A stretch of 64,000 nucleotides of DNA from Deinococcus cellulosilyticus NBRC 106333 = KACC 11606 (GCF_007990775.1 NZ_BJXB01000018.1:49533-113532), one strand, 5' to 3'; shown: positions 1 to 8,619, counted from the stretch's first letter. Notes: generated by a model not told the origin, from the letters alone. Translations and numbers: made by a program.

Positions 1-559
1 CAAGGCCTTTTTTCACTTCGGTGGCCAGACCTTCACCGTAGGTGGTCTTGTCGTGCACCACGTACACGGTCTTGACTTTCAGGGTCTTGGCGAGGTAGTC
101 GGCGCCTGCAGCACCCTGAGCGTCGTCACGGGCGCAGATGCGGTTCATGTTGGGCAGACCACGGTCGGTGACGGTGGTTGCGGTGTTGGCGGGGGAGACG
201 ATCGCCAGGTTGTAGGACTTCACTGCTTCGGAGACAGGAGTCACCACGCTGGAGTTCAGGGTTCCCACAATGGCCAGCACGTTGCGGTCGGTGGCGATCT
301 TCTTGGCCGCAGCCACACCCACGGAGGCGGTGGCCTGGTCATCGTTGCTGCTCACCTGCAGGTCGATGCCGTATTTGTCCAGGAAGTACTTGGCTTTTTC
401 GCTCACAGCCAGTTTGGCGCCCAGGTTGATCTGTTCACCGATGTTGGCCACAGGTCCCGAGAGGGGGCTGAGGGTGGCGATTTTCACGACTGTGGCAGCA
501 TTGGCACTGCCCAGGGCCAGACCTGCAAGTACAGCTACACCTAAAACTTTTGCACGCAT
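1..559 (-). CDS. livK: Branched-chain amino-acid ABC transporter substrate-binding protein (N-terminal part, runs off window)
   Basis: Extracytoplasmic ligand-binding protein for a Liv-type importer; only about 186 N-terminal residues are inside the window. The translation starts with a signal peptide (MRAKVLGVAVLAGLALGSA, then NA) followed by VKIATLSPLSGPVANIGEQI, typical of the Peripla_BP_6 fold, and continues with the expected NDDQATASVGVAAAKK-type region. The start at 559 is fixed by the RBS AGGAGG seven bases upstream. The gene lies downstream of livF in the same direction but has its own consensus promoter (631-659) and a strong hairpin in between, so high separate expression of the binding protein is likely. 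Exact ligand is inferred from the neighbours. Confidence 0.9.
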   Translation of the reverse strand, partial: MRAKVLGVAVLAGLALGSANAATVVKIATLSPLSGPVANIGEQINLGAKLAVSEKAKYFLDKYGIDLQVSSNDDQATASVGVAAAKKIATDRNVLAIVGTLNSSVVTPVSEAVKSYNLAIVSPANTATTVTDRGLPNMNRICARDDAQGAAGADYLAKTLKVKTVYVVHDKTTYGEGLATEVKKGL

Positions 560-630
560 ACCTTTTCCTCCTATGGAACTCCCACCCCGGAGAAAGGGGC
601 AGGACACTGCTGTTTATGCAAGCTGCGATC

Positions 631-659
631 ATGCTATCTTTTCCATTTCAATTTGTCAA
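631..659 (-). promoter_or_regulatory. Sigma-A promoter of livK
   Basis: On the minus strand TTGACA (654-659), a 17-base spacer and TAGCAT (631-636), giving a leader of roughly 65 nt before the livK start at 559. A second TTGACC lies immediately upstream (662-667). Confidence 0.7.
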
Positions 660-700
660 ACGGTCAATTACATGTGAGAACTGGATCTCAAAAAGCGTCA

Positions 701-740
701 TGGAACACTAAAAGGCAGTTAAGCGCCTTTTAGTGTTCCA
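701..740 (-). terminator. Perfect 16-bp hairpin downstream of livF
   Basis: Arms 701-716 and 725-740 are perfect reverse complements around an 8-base loop. It sits between the end of livF (787) and the livK promoter. On the minus strand a run of five T follows five bases after the stem, so it probably terminates livHMGF transcripts; it is symmetric enough to be an operator instead. Confidence 0.55.
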
Positions 741-786
741 GCAACAAATGATTACAACCTGGTGTTCTTTTTAATTAAAGGTTGGG

Positions 787-1497
787 TTAAGCTTCTCCGA
801 GGTAAGCTTCTTTAACACTGTCGTTGTTGGCAATGTCTGCGGCCTTGCCTGCCAGAATGATCTCACCGGTTCTCAGCACATAGGCGCGGTCTGCAATGTC
901 GAGTGCCATGCTGGCGTTCTGTTCCACAAGCAGGATGGTGGTCTTCAGTTCCTGCTTGAGCTTCACAATGATGTCAAAGATGGCCTCCACGAACAGAGGG
1001 CTCAGACCCATGCTGGGCTCGTCCAGAAGCAGCAGTTTGGGCTCGATCATCAGGGCACGGGCCACGGCCAGCATCTGCTGCTCGCCTCCGGAGAGGGTGC
1101 CCCCCAGCTGGTTTTTGCGCTCTGCCAGACGGGGGAAGAACTCGAAGCCACGTTGCATTCTCTGGGCGATCAGCTTCTTGTCATTGACCAGATAAGCCCC
1201 CATCTCCAGGTTTTCAAGGACGGTCAGGCGCGGGAAGATGCGGCGTCCTTCGGGCACGTGGGCCATGCCACGTGCGGTCAGGTCGTTGCTGGAGATGCCA
1301 TTGATTTTCTTGCCTTCGAGCAGGATGTCACCAGACTTGACCTTGACCATTCCGCTGATGGAGCGCAGGGTGGTGGTTTTGCCCGCACCGTTGCCGCCGA
1401 TCAGGGCAACAATCTCTCCCTGGTTCACTTCCAGGCTGATCCCTTTGAGGGCCTGGATCTGTCCGTAGTACGTGTTCACATTGCTGAGTTGCAGCAT
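787..1497 (-). CDS. livF: Branched-chain amino-acid ABC transporter ATPase LivF
   Basis: One of two ATPases powering the Liv importer at the inner face of the membrane. 236 residues, normal for LivF. Walker A GGNGAGKTT is at residues 34-42, the signature LSGGEQ at 135-140 and Walker B LLLLDEP at 155-161. The start ATG at 1497 overlaps the livG stop by one base (TGATG), so translation is coupled. Last gene of livHMGF; a strong hairpin follows at 701-740. Confidence 0.95.
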   Translation of the reverse strand: MLQLSNVNTYYGQIQALKGISLEVNQGEIVALIGGNGAGKTTTLRSISGMVKVKSGDILLEGKKINGISSNDLTARGMAHVPEGRRIFPRLTVLENLEMGAYLVNDKKLIAQRMQRGFEFFPRLAERKNQLGGTLSGGEQQMLAVARALMIEPKLLLLDEPSMGLSPLFVEAIFDIIVKLKQELKTTILLVEQNASMALDIADRAYVLRTGEIILAGKAADIANNDSVKEAYLGEA

Positions 1498-2285
1498 CAG
1501 GCCCCTCCTCTTTTCTCACCGGCAGCATGGCCACGGCCCAGGTACGCTTCGCGCACTTTGGGGTTGGTGCGGATGGTCTCGGGGAGACCCTCGGCAATCT
1601 TGGTGCCATAGTCCAATACGGTGATCTTCTCGCTGATGCTCATCACCAGACGCATGTCGTGCTCAATCAGCACCACTGTCACACCCAGATCGTCACGGAT
1701 GCGGCGGATCAGGTCTTTGAGTTCTTCGGTTTCACGGGGGTTCATGCCTGCAGCAGGCTCGTCCAGCAGGATCAGTTTGGGGTTGGTTGCCAGAGCGCGG
1801 GCAATCTCCAGACGGCGCTGGTCCCCGTAAGGCAGGTCTGTGGCACCCTCGTTGGCTGCACGACGCAGACCCACGAAATCCAGCAAGGTCAGGGCGGCAT
1901 CCAGCGCCTCTTTCTCCTGACGCTTGAAGTTGGGGGTGTGCAGCAGGGCATCCCAGAAACTGAGCTTCATGCGCACATTGCGGGCCACCAGGATGTTTTC
2001 CACAGCGGTCATGCTGGGGAACAGGCGGATGTTCTGGAAGGTGCGGGCGATGCCAGCGACAGTCACTTCATCGGGTTTGAGACCGACCAGATCCTTGCCT
2101 GCCAGACTGATGGTTCCACGGTCAGGCTGGTAGATGCCGGTGATCATGTTGAAGAAGGTGGTTTTTCCGGCACCGTTGGGTCCGATCACGCTGATGATGC
2201 TGCGCTCGGGCACCTGAAAGGTCACGTCGTTCACGGCCACCAGACCCCCGAAGGTCTTGCGCAGGTTCTCTACAGACAGAAGCAT
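1497..2285 (-). CDS. livG: Branched-chain amino-acid ABC transporter ATPase LivG
   Basis: Partner ATPase of LivF, 262 residues. Walker A GPNGAGKTT at 35-43, the LivG-type signature YGDQRR at 153-158 (in place of LSGGQ, normal for this subfamily) and Walker B LILLDEP at 171-177. The ATG at 2285 shares a base with the livM stop (TAATG) and the stop overlaps the livF start, so livM-livG-livF are translationally coupled. Confidence 0.95.
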   Translation of the reverse strand: MLLSVENLRKTFGGLVAVNDVTFQVPERSIISVIGPNGAGKTTFFNMITGIYQPDRGTISLAGKDLVGLKPDEVTVAGIARTFQNIRLFPSMTAVENILVARNVRMKLSFWDALLHTPNFKRQEKEALDAALTLLDFVGLRRAANEGATDLPYGDQRRLEIARALATNPKLILLDEPAAGMNPRETEELKDLIRRIRDDLGVTVVLIEHDMRLVMSISEKITVLDYGTKIAEGLPETIRTNPKVREAYLGRGHAAGEKRGGA

Positions 2286-3598
2286 TATTTGACCTCCTGA
2301 ACGGGTTGCTGGGACACACCGGAGTTGACGGTGGCACTCTCAGGGATCTTGATGTGTTTGCGCACGGCAGGGAGCAGGCCCTGGGGACGGAACAGCATCA
2401 TGAAGATCAGCAGCAGACCGAAGAACAGCTTCTCGTATTTGGCAGGGTCAAACACGCCGTTGTTCTGGAAAGCAGGGAGGGTGTTGAGGTACTCAGAGAG
2501 GGACTTCAGGAAGTCCAGTTGCAGCCAGGTCACGGCCATGGCACCCACAATCACACCGGGAATGCTGCCCATGCCCCCGAGGATCACCATCACCAGCACA
2601 CCAATGGACTGGAAGAAGGTGAAGTCTTCAGGAGAAACAGCGGTCTGTTTGATGGCGAAGATGGCGCCCATCACACCTGCGAAGCTTGCACCGGTGGCGA
2701 AGGCAATCAGCTTGGTGCGAACCAGGGGCACACCCATGGCCTGCGCGGCAATCTCGTCTTCACGGATGGCAATCCAGCTGCGGCCAATGTGACTCTGGTC
2801 CAGACGCATGTTGAAGAGCACGATGACGGCAATGACCACCAGCACCAGGAAGTACAGGAAGAGGGCAAAAACCTGCGGTTCGGTGAGTTCAAACCGGTTG
2901 ATGATGGGGCTCATCAGGGTGTGGAACCAGCCAATGTGTGGAGGGTTGATGCCCAGCACACCGTTGGGACCGTTGGTGACGGGGGTCAGGTTGTTGGCAA
3001 ACACACGGATCACTTCACCGAGACCCAGGGTCACAATGGCAAGGTAGTCCCCTTTGAGTTTCAGCACGGGCAGACCGATCAGAACACCCACAATGATGGC
3101 GACAATCACGGCCAGGGCCAGGAAGAGCCAGAACCAGTTGCCGTCCAGTCCTTCACCCCCTGCACCGGTGATGCGGCCAATCTGGGCGGAACCGAAAATC
3201 CCCCAGGTGTAAGCGCCCACTGCAAAGAAGGCCACGTAGCCCAGGTCCAGCAGACCTGCCAGACCCACCACAATGTTGAGGCCGAGGGCCAGAGCGGCGT
3301 AGATCACGATCTGCAGCACCACTTCCAGCAGGAACTCGTTGCGGATGCCGATGATGGGCATCACGACCATCAGGGCAGGGGCCAGCGAAAGGATTTTGGC
3401 CCAGGTGTTGGCTTTGCTCTTGAAGGTCAGCACAACCGTTCCCAGGAAGGCCGCGAAGAAGAGTGCCTGCACCAGGTTGTTGGCGGTGGTGGCCACGGTC
3501 AGCATCAGGGTGCTGGTGACGGCGGTGTAAATCAGAATGATCAGGGAAGCCAGGGACGGATTGTCCAGGATGCCTTGTTTTTTCACAGCATGTGTCAT
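2285..3598 (-). CDS. livM: Branched-chain amino-acid ABC transporter permease LivM
   Basis: Membrane permease of the Liv importer, 437 residues. It has many hydrophobic segments and the LivM core around GLNIVVGLAGLLDLGYVAFF, followed by the cytoplasmic GDYLAIVTLGLGEVIRV loop that contacts the ATPase. It is longer than many LivM proteins because of an N-terminal block of about 80 residues with extra hydrophobic segments. ATG at 3598 has a GAGG ribosome site; nine bases separate it from livH. Confidence 0.93.
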   Translation of the reverse strand: MTHAVKKQGILDNPSLASLIILIYTAVTSTLMLTVATTANNLVQALFFAAFLGTVVLTFKSKANTWAKILSLAPALMVVMPIIGIRNEFLLEVVLQIVIYAALALGLNIVVGLAGLLDLGYVAFFAVGAYTWGIFGSAQIGRITGAGGEGLDGNWFWLFLALAVIVAIIVGVLIGLPVLKLKGDYLAIVTLGLGEVIRVFANNLTPVTNGPNGVLGINPPHIGWFHTLMSPIINRFELTEPQVFALFLYFLVLVVIAVIVLFNMRLDQSHIGRSWIAIREDEIAAQAMGVPLVRTKLIAFATGASFAGVMGAIFAIKQTAVSPEDFTFFQSIGVLVMVILGGMGSIPGVIVGAMAVTWLQLDFLKSLSEYLNTLPAFQNNGVFDPAKYEKLFFGLLLIFMMLFRPQGLLPAVRKHIKIPESATVNSGVSQQPVQEVK

Positions 3599-3607
3599 GG
3601 GGACCTC

Positions 3608-4588
3608 TTATACCTTCTCGGTGGTGGCTTTGCCGAGCAGACCAGCGGGCTTGAAGATCAGAATGACGATCAGGGCCATGAATGCACCCACATCTTTCCA
3701 CTCCGCGCCAATGTTCATCAGGACGCTGCCAATTCCTTTGAGGAAGGCGTTGTCCGTGAAGGACATCTTGATCCCGAAGACGCTGATGGCTCCAATCAGG
3801 TTTTCCAGGAAGCCCAGCACGAGACCCCCGACCACAGCTCCAGGGATGCTGCCAATGCCGCCAAGCACGGCTGCGGTGAAGGCCTTGATTCCGGGAATGA
3901 TGCCGATGTAGCCGTCCACCTGGGTGAATTTCACGCCCCACAGCACCCCTGCCACACCACCGAGTGCACCCCCGATGAAGAAGGTCAGGGAGATGATGTT
4001 GTTGGTGTTGATGCCCATCAGGCGTGCGGTCTGGCCGTCTTGTGCCACAGCGCGAATGGCGGTTCCGAGTTTGGTTCTGTTCACCAGGAAGTTCAGGCCG
4101 ATCAGCATGATGGCTCCAACGATGATCAGCAGCAATTCGGTGGGGGTGAGGCCCATGATTTTTTCACTGCCCAGCACGGAGGGGTAGGACAGACGGTCCG
4201 TTTTTTCCTTGATGTTGATGAACAGACGCAGAGAGTCTTGCAGCAGGAAGCTGACCCCGATTGCGGTGATCAGAGGCACCAGTTTCGGCGCACCCCGCAA
4301 GGGCCTGTAAGCCAGCCGCTCAATCAGAATGTTCAGGCCTCCGGAAATCAGCATGGCGACCAGCAGGGCAATGATGATTTTCACGTAACCATTCATTTCT
4401 GTGCCGCTCAGCAAAGAGAGAACCTGATAACCGACGACGGCCCCGGTGGCGAAGACCTCCGAGTGGGCGAAATTGATGAGTTGCAACACCCCATAGACCA
4501 TGGTGTAACCCAGGGCAATGATGGCGTAGACCACTCCTAAGATCAGTCCTTGCAGGATGATCTGTTGCCAGATTTGTAAGTCGCTCAT
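3608..4588 (-). CDS. livH: Branched-chain amino-acid ABC transporter permease LivH
   Basis: Second permease of the Liv importer, 326 residues, first gene of livHMGF. Hydrophobic throughout, with LGVVYAIIALGYTMVYGVL near the N-terminus and the conserved GGIGSIPGAVVGGLVLGF near the C-terminus. The open frame extends upstream to 4606, but the ATG at 4588 (MSDLQIWQQ) is preferred because GGAGG lies four bases before it and the extra residues MMRGGS look non-coding. Confidence 0.93.
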   Translation of the reverse strand: MSDLQIWQQIILQGLILGVVYAIIALGYTMVYGVLQLINFAHSEVFATGAVVGYQVLSLLSGTEMNGYVKIIIALLVAMLISGGLNILIERLAYRPLRGAPKLVPLITAIGVSFLLQDSLRLFINIKEKTDRLSYPSVLGSEKIMGLTPTELLLIIVGAIMLIGLNFLVNRTKLGTAIRAVAQDGQTARLMGINTNNIISLTFFIGGALGGVAGVLWGVKFTQVDGYIGIIPGIKAFTAAVLGGIGSIPGAVVGGLVLGFLENLIGAISVFGIKMSFTDNAFLKGIGSVLMNIGAEWKDVGAFMALIVILIFKPAGLLGKATTEKV

Positions 4589-5054
4589 TGAACCTCCACG
4601 CATCACACCGAAAACTCTGGATTTTCAGTGTGTCACCAACCTTGTCTTCACCTGTCCTGGACAGCCCGAATGGACTTGCAAGCTGAACAGGACCTGAATA
4701 CTCGGTCATAATAACGATGCCCAAAATCCTTGTCAATGAAAATATGGCTCTGGGTGCATAAAAAAGGCGTACTGTATACACTTGTACTGAGAAAAATTCG
4801 TTTAGAGCGGCATTTATTGTTATTCATTGAACTAGGCATAAAAGCTTAGTGTAAGAAGGACGCCATTTCTGCCCAATGTGCAGAGATTTTTCGGAGTTAT
4901 GTGAAGAAATGCCATCGAATTGTGGTGGTGAAGCGCTTACGAACAGGATTTTGTAACTGAAAATGTTGACAATCTGCATTTGGAACCTGTACCAGCGTTC
5001 CAGGGGATTGTTACTCCCAGCGTAGACCTGTGAATGAACTTCCAGCTTACAAAG
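4589..5054. other. AT-rich intergenic region between livH and glnA
   Basis: About 470 bases of visibly lower GC than the flanking genes. It holds the livH promoter (4708-4736) and leader; apart from that I find no gene. A 79-codon minus-strand frame (4824-5063) lacks a ribosome site and has unusual codon choice, so it is not called. Confidence 0.6.
4708..4736 (-). promoter_or_regulatory. Sigma-A promoter of livHMGF
   Basis: Minus-strand TTGACA (4731-4736), exactly 17 bases, TATTAT (4708-4713). Predicted transcript start near 4701, leaving a leader of about 113 nt before livH. One of the best promoter matches in the window. Confidence 0.8.
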
Positions 5055-5056
5055 TG

Positions 5057-5081
5057 GGGCCATGGAAGTTCTCCATGGCCC
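5057..5081 (-). terminator. Probable glnA terminator
   Basis: Ten-base-pair stem GGGCCATGGA (5057-5066) / TCCATGGCCC (5072-5081) with a 5-base loop, 40 bases after the glnA stop. The T tract on the minus strand is short, so it may be a weak terminator. Confidence 0.55.
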
Positions 5082-5121
5082 ACAAAGAAACCCTGAGGTT
5101 GAACGGTTGAAGGTTAAACGA

Positions 5122-6462
5122 TCAGTAGTTGCTCAGGTAGGTGTCGAGTTCCCACTGGTGCACCACTGCACTGTACTCACGCCATTCCTGGCGTTTGGCT
5201 TCCACAAAGTGCTCCATCACATGCTGGCCCAGGCACTCGGTCAGGACTTCACTGCGCTCCAGGGCGTCCACCGCCTGATTCAGGTCCCCAGGAAGTTCGC
5301 GGATCTTGTGCTTGCGCTTCTCGCGCACGGTCATGTGATAGATGTTGCGCTGGATGGCCGGAGCAGGCTCCATCTGTTTCTCAATGCCATCCAGCCCCGC
5401 TGCAAGCATCACGGCCAGGGCAAGGTAAGGATTGCAGGAAGGATCGGGCATTCTCAGTTCAGCGCGGGTTCCGGCACCCCTGCGGGCAGGAATGCGCACC
5501 ATGGCAGAACGGTTGGAGGTGCTCCACGCGATGTTGACCGGAGCCTCATAACCAGGCACCAGACGCTTGAAACTGTTCACCAGAGGGTTGGTGATGGCGC
5601 ACATGGCATCCGCATGCTCCAGCAGACCCCCAATAAAATACAGTGCAGTGTTCGAGAGCTGGTATTCTGCCTTCTCGTCATAGAAGGCGTTCTTGCCATC
5701 TTTGAAGAGGCTCAGGTGCACGTGCATCCCACTTCCGTTGATTCCAGCCACAGGTTTGGGCAAAAAGCTGGCCAGGAGGCCATACTCCAGAGCCACGCGT
5801 TTCACCACAAATTTAAAGGTGGAAATGTTGTCTGCGGTTTCCAGGGCAGGAGCATAACGAAAATCGATCTCGTGCTGTCCGGGCGCCACCTCGTGGTGGG
5901 CCGCCTCAATCTCGAAACCCATCTCCACAAGCTTGTTGGTGATCTCCCGGCGAATGCGCTCCCCCTTATCAATGGGAGCCAGATCAAAATAACCTGCCTG
6001 ATCGTTCACTTTGGTGCTGGCCCTGCCATCCTCTGAATGCTCAAACAGAAAGAACTCGGGCTCAGGACCAGCAAACAGCTCAAAGCCCATCTTCTTGGCG
6101 CGGGCAATCTGGCGGCGCAACACATACCGGGGGTCCCCCTCAAAAGGGGTGCCATCGGGCAGGGCCACATCACAGATCAGACGGGCCACCTTGCCCCGCT
6201 CGTACTCCTCATGGCTGAACTTGGGAAAGATCAGGAAAGTCGAGAGGTCCGGCTTCAGGAGCATGTCAGATTCTTCAATGCGGGTGAACCCCTCAATGGA
6301 AGAACCATCAAACATCACCTCGCCGTTCAGGGCTTTTTCAAACTGGCTGGAAGGCACCTCAATGTTCTTGACAATGCCCAGAATGTCCGTGAACTGCAAC
6401 CGCAAAAATTGCACATTGTTCGTGTTCAGGGCTTGCAGAATGCTCTCTTTTGTGTGCGGCAT
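5122..6462 (-). CDS. glnA: Glutamine synthetase type I-alpha
   Basis: Makes glutamine from glutamate, ammonia and ATP in the cytoplasm. 446 residues from the ATG at 6462 (MPHTKESIL); the frame is open to 6513 but only the inner ATG gives the usual GSI-alpha length (444 in Bacillus). FDGSSIEGF at 51-59 is followed by Arg61, the residue that in GSI-alpha enzymes mediates glutamine feedback inhibition. The GSI-beta insertion and its adenylylation tyrosine region are absent, so control by adenylylation is unlikely. The long leader carries a palindrome (6537-6555), suggesting transcriptional or RNA-level control. Confidence 0.95.
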   Translation of the reverse strand: MPHTKESILQALNTNNVQFLRLQFTDILGIVKNIEVPSSQFEKALNGEVMFDGSSIEGFTRIEESDMLLKPDLSTFLIFPKFSHEEYERGKVARLICDVALPDGTPFEGDPRYVLRRQIARAKKMGFELFAGPEPEFFLFEHSEDGRASTKVNDQAGYFDLAPIDKGERIRREITNKLVEMGFEIEAAHHEVAPGQHEIDFRYAPALETADNISTFKFVVKRVALEYGLLASFLPKPVAGINGSGMHVHLSLFKDGKNAFYDEKAEYQLSNTALYFIGGLLEHADAMCAITNPLVNSFKRLVPGYEAPVNIAWSTSNRSAMVRIPARRGAGTRAELRMPDPSCNPYLALAVMLAAGLDGIEKQMEPAPAIQRNIYHMTVREKRKHKIRELPGDLNQAVDALERSEVLTECLGQHVMEHFVEAKRQEWREYSAVVHQWELDTYLSNY

Positions 6463-6536
6463 CTCGCTCCATCCTTTCTGTGCTTCATCAAAAGCAGCGA
6501 GACTCTGGACCATGAACCTGTCGGGAAGGTTCGTGA

Positions 6537-6564
6537 TCAGAAGAAATTCTTCTGACCTTCAGAA
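6537..6564. promoter_or_regulatory. Palindrome pair in the glnA leader
   Basis: TCAGAAGAA-A-TTCTTCTGA (6537-6555) is a perfect 9-bp inverted repeat about one centre base; it overlaps a second inverted repeat TTCTGA-CCT-TCAGAA (6550-6564). Both lie between the predicted glnA promoter and start. The shape fits a dimeric repressor site; no regulator is identified. Confidence 0.45.
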
Positions 6565-6596
6565 TGGGTCGTCTGCTCGGTATTTCCAACATTCAA

Positions 6597-6625
6597 AGTC
6601 TAAATTTATGCCCTGTGGGTGTCAA
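6597..6625 (-). promoter_or_regulatory. Sigma-A promoter of glnA
   Basis: Minus-strand TTGACA (6620-6625), 17-base spacer, TAGACT (6597-6602); transcript start about 6590, leader about 128 nt to the ATG at 6462. Confidence 0.65.
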
Positions 6626-6630
6626 TGAAG

Positions 6631-6810
6631 AGAGAGCCGAGGGCCGAGAGCTGAGAGCCGAGGGCAAAAAGCAGAAGGCAGCGAAGGAAGTGCCAACCGA
6701 ACCGCTTCGGGGCGACCCAGGGCGAAGCGGGCCGCCCAGCGAGCACATCTTTGCATCAAGAAGAGGGCCGTCCTGCAAGCGCGTTGTGGGGTTAAGAAGG
6801 CGCATCTTGG
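6631..6810. repeat. Dispersed GC-rich intergenic repeat, family 2, copy 1
   Basis: Begins with tandem variants of GAGAGCCGAGGGCC (6631-6665), then an AAAAAGCAGAAGGC stretch and a part with GGGCCGCCC...GAGC...AGAAG.GGCCGTC (6729-6785). The same two parts in the same order recur at 54948-55075, and the first part at 50649-50690. Together with the glnA promoter it fills the glnA-sufS gap; no other gene is seen between 6463 and 6953. Confidence 0.6.
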
Positions 6811-6941
6811 GGTCAAGAGGAAGGCAGAAGGCGGATGTGGGGGCGGGCCGCTGGCTCGCCCCAGGTCATAGAAATGGGTTCATTGCCAATCCCGAGTTCT
6901 CACATCGGAAAAGGGTTACCAATGTCCCTGCCCGGAAGACC

Positions 6942-6953
6942 TACACTGAAGCC
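6942..6953 (+). promoter_or_regulatory. -10 box of a probable leaderless sufS transcript
   Basis: TACACT (6942-6947) ends six bases before the sufS ATG (6954), and no Shine-Dalgarno is present. This fixes the start codon and predicts mRNA beginning at or next to the ATG. Confidence 0.6.
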
Positions 6954-8183
6954 ATGATGACCCGAAGCTGGCAAGAGGTCCGCGCGGACTTTCCCATTCT
7001 CAGACGCGAGGTGAACGGCAAAAGGCTGGTGTATCTGGATTCCACCGCCACAGCCCAGAAGCCCAGATGTGTCATTGACGCTCTGAGCCATTTTTATGAG
7101 CACACCAATGCCAACATCCACAGGGGGGCCTACTCCCTGTCCATTGAATCCACCGATCTTTATGAACAGGCCCGTTCCCGAATTGCGGCCCTGATTCATG
7201 CACCGGAAACCGGGGTGGTTTTCACCCGCAACACCACCGAGGCCATCAACCTGGTTGCCCGCACCTGGGCCCTGGACCACCTGAAGAGCGGAGACCAGAT
7301 TCTGGTGACGGAACTCGAACACCACTCCAACCTGGTGCCCTGGCACATTGCAGCAAAAGCAACTGGAGCCGAAGTGGTTGGTGTAAGGATCACTTCTGAG
7401 GGCCGTCTGGATCAGGAGGACTACCAGCAGAAACTCCGTTCAGGCAAAGTCAAACTGGTGGCTGTAGGCCACATCTCCAATGCCCTTGGGACCATCAATC
7501 CGGTGAAACAGATGGCTGTGCAGGCCCATGAGGCAGGGGCCGTCATTCTGGTGGATGGTGCCCAGAGTGTCCCTCACCTGCCTGTGAATGTGCAGGATCT
7601 GGATGCAGATTTCTATGCCTTCAGCGGACACAAGATGTGCGGACCCACAGGAGCAGGCGTGCTGTATGGCCGCCCTGAATTGCTTGAAAAGATGTCTCCT
7701 TTCCTGGGAGGAGGGGAGATGATCGATCAGGTCTTTGTGGAGCACTCCACCTATGCAGACTTGCCCCGCAAGTTTGAAGCAGGCACCCCTGCCATTGCGG
7801 AGGTGATTGCGCTGGGTGTGGCTGCCCAGTATTTGCAGGACATTGGCCTGGAGCGCATCTGGCAGCATGAGCAGGAACTCATGCGGTATGCCCTGGAACG
7901 CATCAGGGATGTTCCAGAACTGACCCAGTATGGTCCCATCGGAGAGGACCGTGCAGGCGTCCTGAGTTTCAACCTCGAAGGCGTTCACTCCCATGATGTG
8001 GCCGGTTTCCTGGATGAGCAGGGCATCTGTGTGCGAAGCGGGCACCATTGTGCCCAGCCCCTGATGCGTGCCCTGGGGGTGGGTTCCACTGCACGGGCCA
8101 GTTTCTATCTGTACAATACCCGGGAAGACATCGACCTGTTCATTGAGGCGATGCAGAACATTGCCCTTTTCTTCAAGGAGTGA
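6954..8183 (+). CDS. sufS: Cysteine desulfurase SufS
   Basis: PLP enzyme that takes sulfur from cysteine as a persulfide for Fe-S cluster assembly. 409 residues, normal for group II desulfurases. The PLP lysine is K227 in SGHKMCGPTG, the region ILVDGAQSVPH supplies the cofactor-binding Asp, and the catalytic cysteine is C366 in RSGHHCAQP. The frame is open back to 6564 but upstream sequence is repeat DNA; the ATG at 6954 is preceded by a TACACT box and no RBS (leaderless). sufU follows after one base, the usual SufS-SufU pairing of Gram-positive-type systems. Confidence 0.96.
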   Translation: MMTRSWQEVRADFPILRREVNGKRLVYLDSTATAQKPRCVIDALSHFYEHTNANIHRGAYSLSIESTDLYEQARSRIAALIHAPETGVVFTRNTTEAINLVARTWALDHLKSGDQILVTELEHHSNLVPWHIAAKATGAEVVGVRITSEGRLDQEDYQQKLRSGKVKLVAVGHISNALGTINPVKQMAVQAHEAGAVILVDGAQSVPHLPVNVQDLDADFYAFSGHKMCGPTGAGVLYGRPELLEKMSPFLGGGEMIDQVFVEHSTYADLPRKFEAGTPAIAEVIALGVAAQYLQDIGLERIWQHEQELMRYALERIRDVPELTQYGPIGEDRAGVLSFNLEGVHSHDVAGFLDEQGICVRSGHHCAQPLMRALGVGSTARASFYLYNTREDIDLFIEAMQNIALFFKE

Positions 8184-8184
8184 C

Positions 8185-8616
8185 ATGAGCCTGCTGGAAG
8201 ACCTTTACAAACAGATCATTCTGGAGCATTACAAAAAGCCCAGAAACTACGGTGAACTTGAGCCCCACACCCACCGCCAGGAAGGCAAGAACACCTCCTG
8301 CGGAGATGAGATCACGCTGGACCTGACCGTGGAGAACGGCATCATCCGGGAGGCCCGCTTCAAAGGGCATGGTTGCGCCATCTCTCAAGCCACTGCAAGC
8401 CTGATGACCGAGGCCATCAAAGGCAAGAGCATCAGTGAAGTGCAGGACCTGTCCAGTTACTTCAAAAACATGCTGCGCAGCGGAACAGCCCATCCTGAAC
8501 TCGGGGACCTCGGGGCTTTGCAGGGCATCAGCAAGATTCACGCCCGGGTCAAGTGTGCCTCCCTGCCCTGGACCACCCTTGATGAGGCCCTCCGGCAGAG
8601 CGACAACGCCAACTGA
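8185..8616 (+). CDS. sufU: SufU Fe-S assembly protein (zinc-dependent sulfur acceptor)
   Basis: Accepts persulfide sulfur from SufS. 143 residues. Zinc ligands expected in SufU are visible: C39 and D41 (NTSCGDE), C64 (GHGCAISQA) and C124 (RVKCASLPW). ATG at 8185 follows an AAGGAG ribosome site that lies within the end of sufS. Ends at 8616, three bases from the end of the convergent MOSC gene; the terminator for this operon lies inside that gene. Confidence 0.95.
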   Translation: MSLLEDLYKQIILEHYKKPRNYGELEPHTHRQEGKNTSCGDEITLDLTVENGIIREARFKGHGCAISQATASLMTEAIKGKSISEVQDLSSYFKNMLRSGTAHPELGDLGALQGISKIHARVKCASLPWTTLDEALRQSDNAN

Positions 8617-8619
8617 GCG

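Noticed and set aside
2306..4540. 744-codon open frame antisense to livMH, and similar long antisense frames at 5062-6036, 10240-11721, 29118-30527 and 45479-47080
   Set aside because: Mirror frames of genuine genes: rich in His, Gln, Asp and Gly as expected for the complement of GC-biased codons, no family resemblance, no ribosome site.
4824..5063. 79-codon minus-strand frame in the AT-rich livH-glnA gap
   Set aside because: No ribosome site or -10 box, atypical codons, and no similarity; its AT-richness alone allows few stops to be significant.
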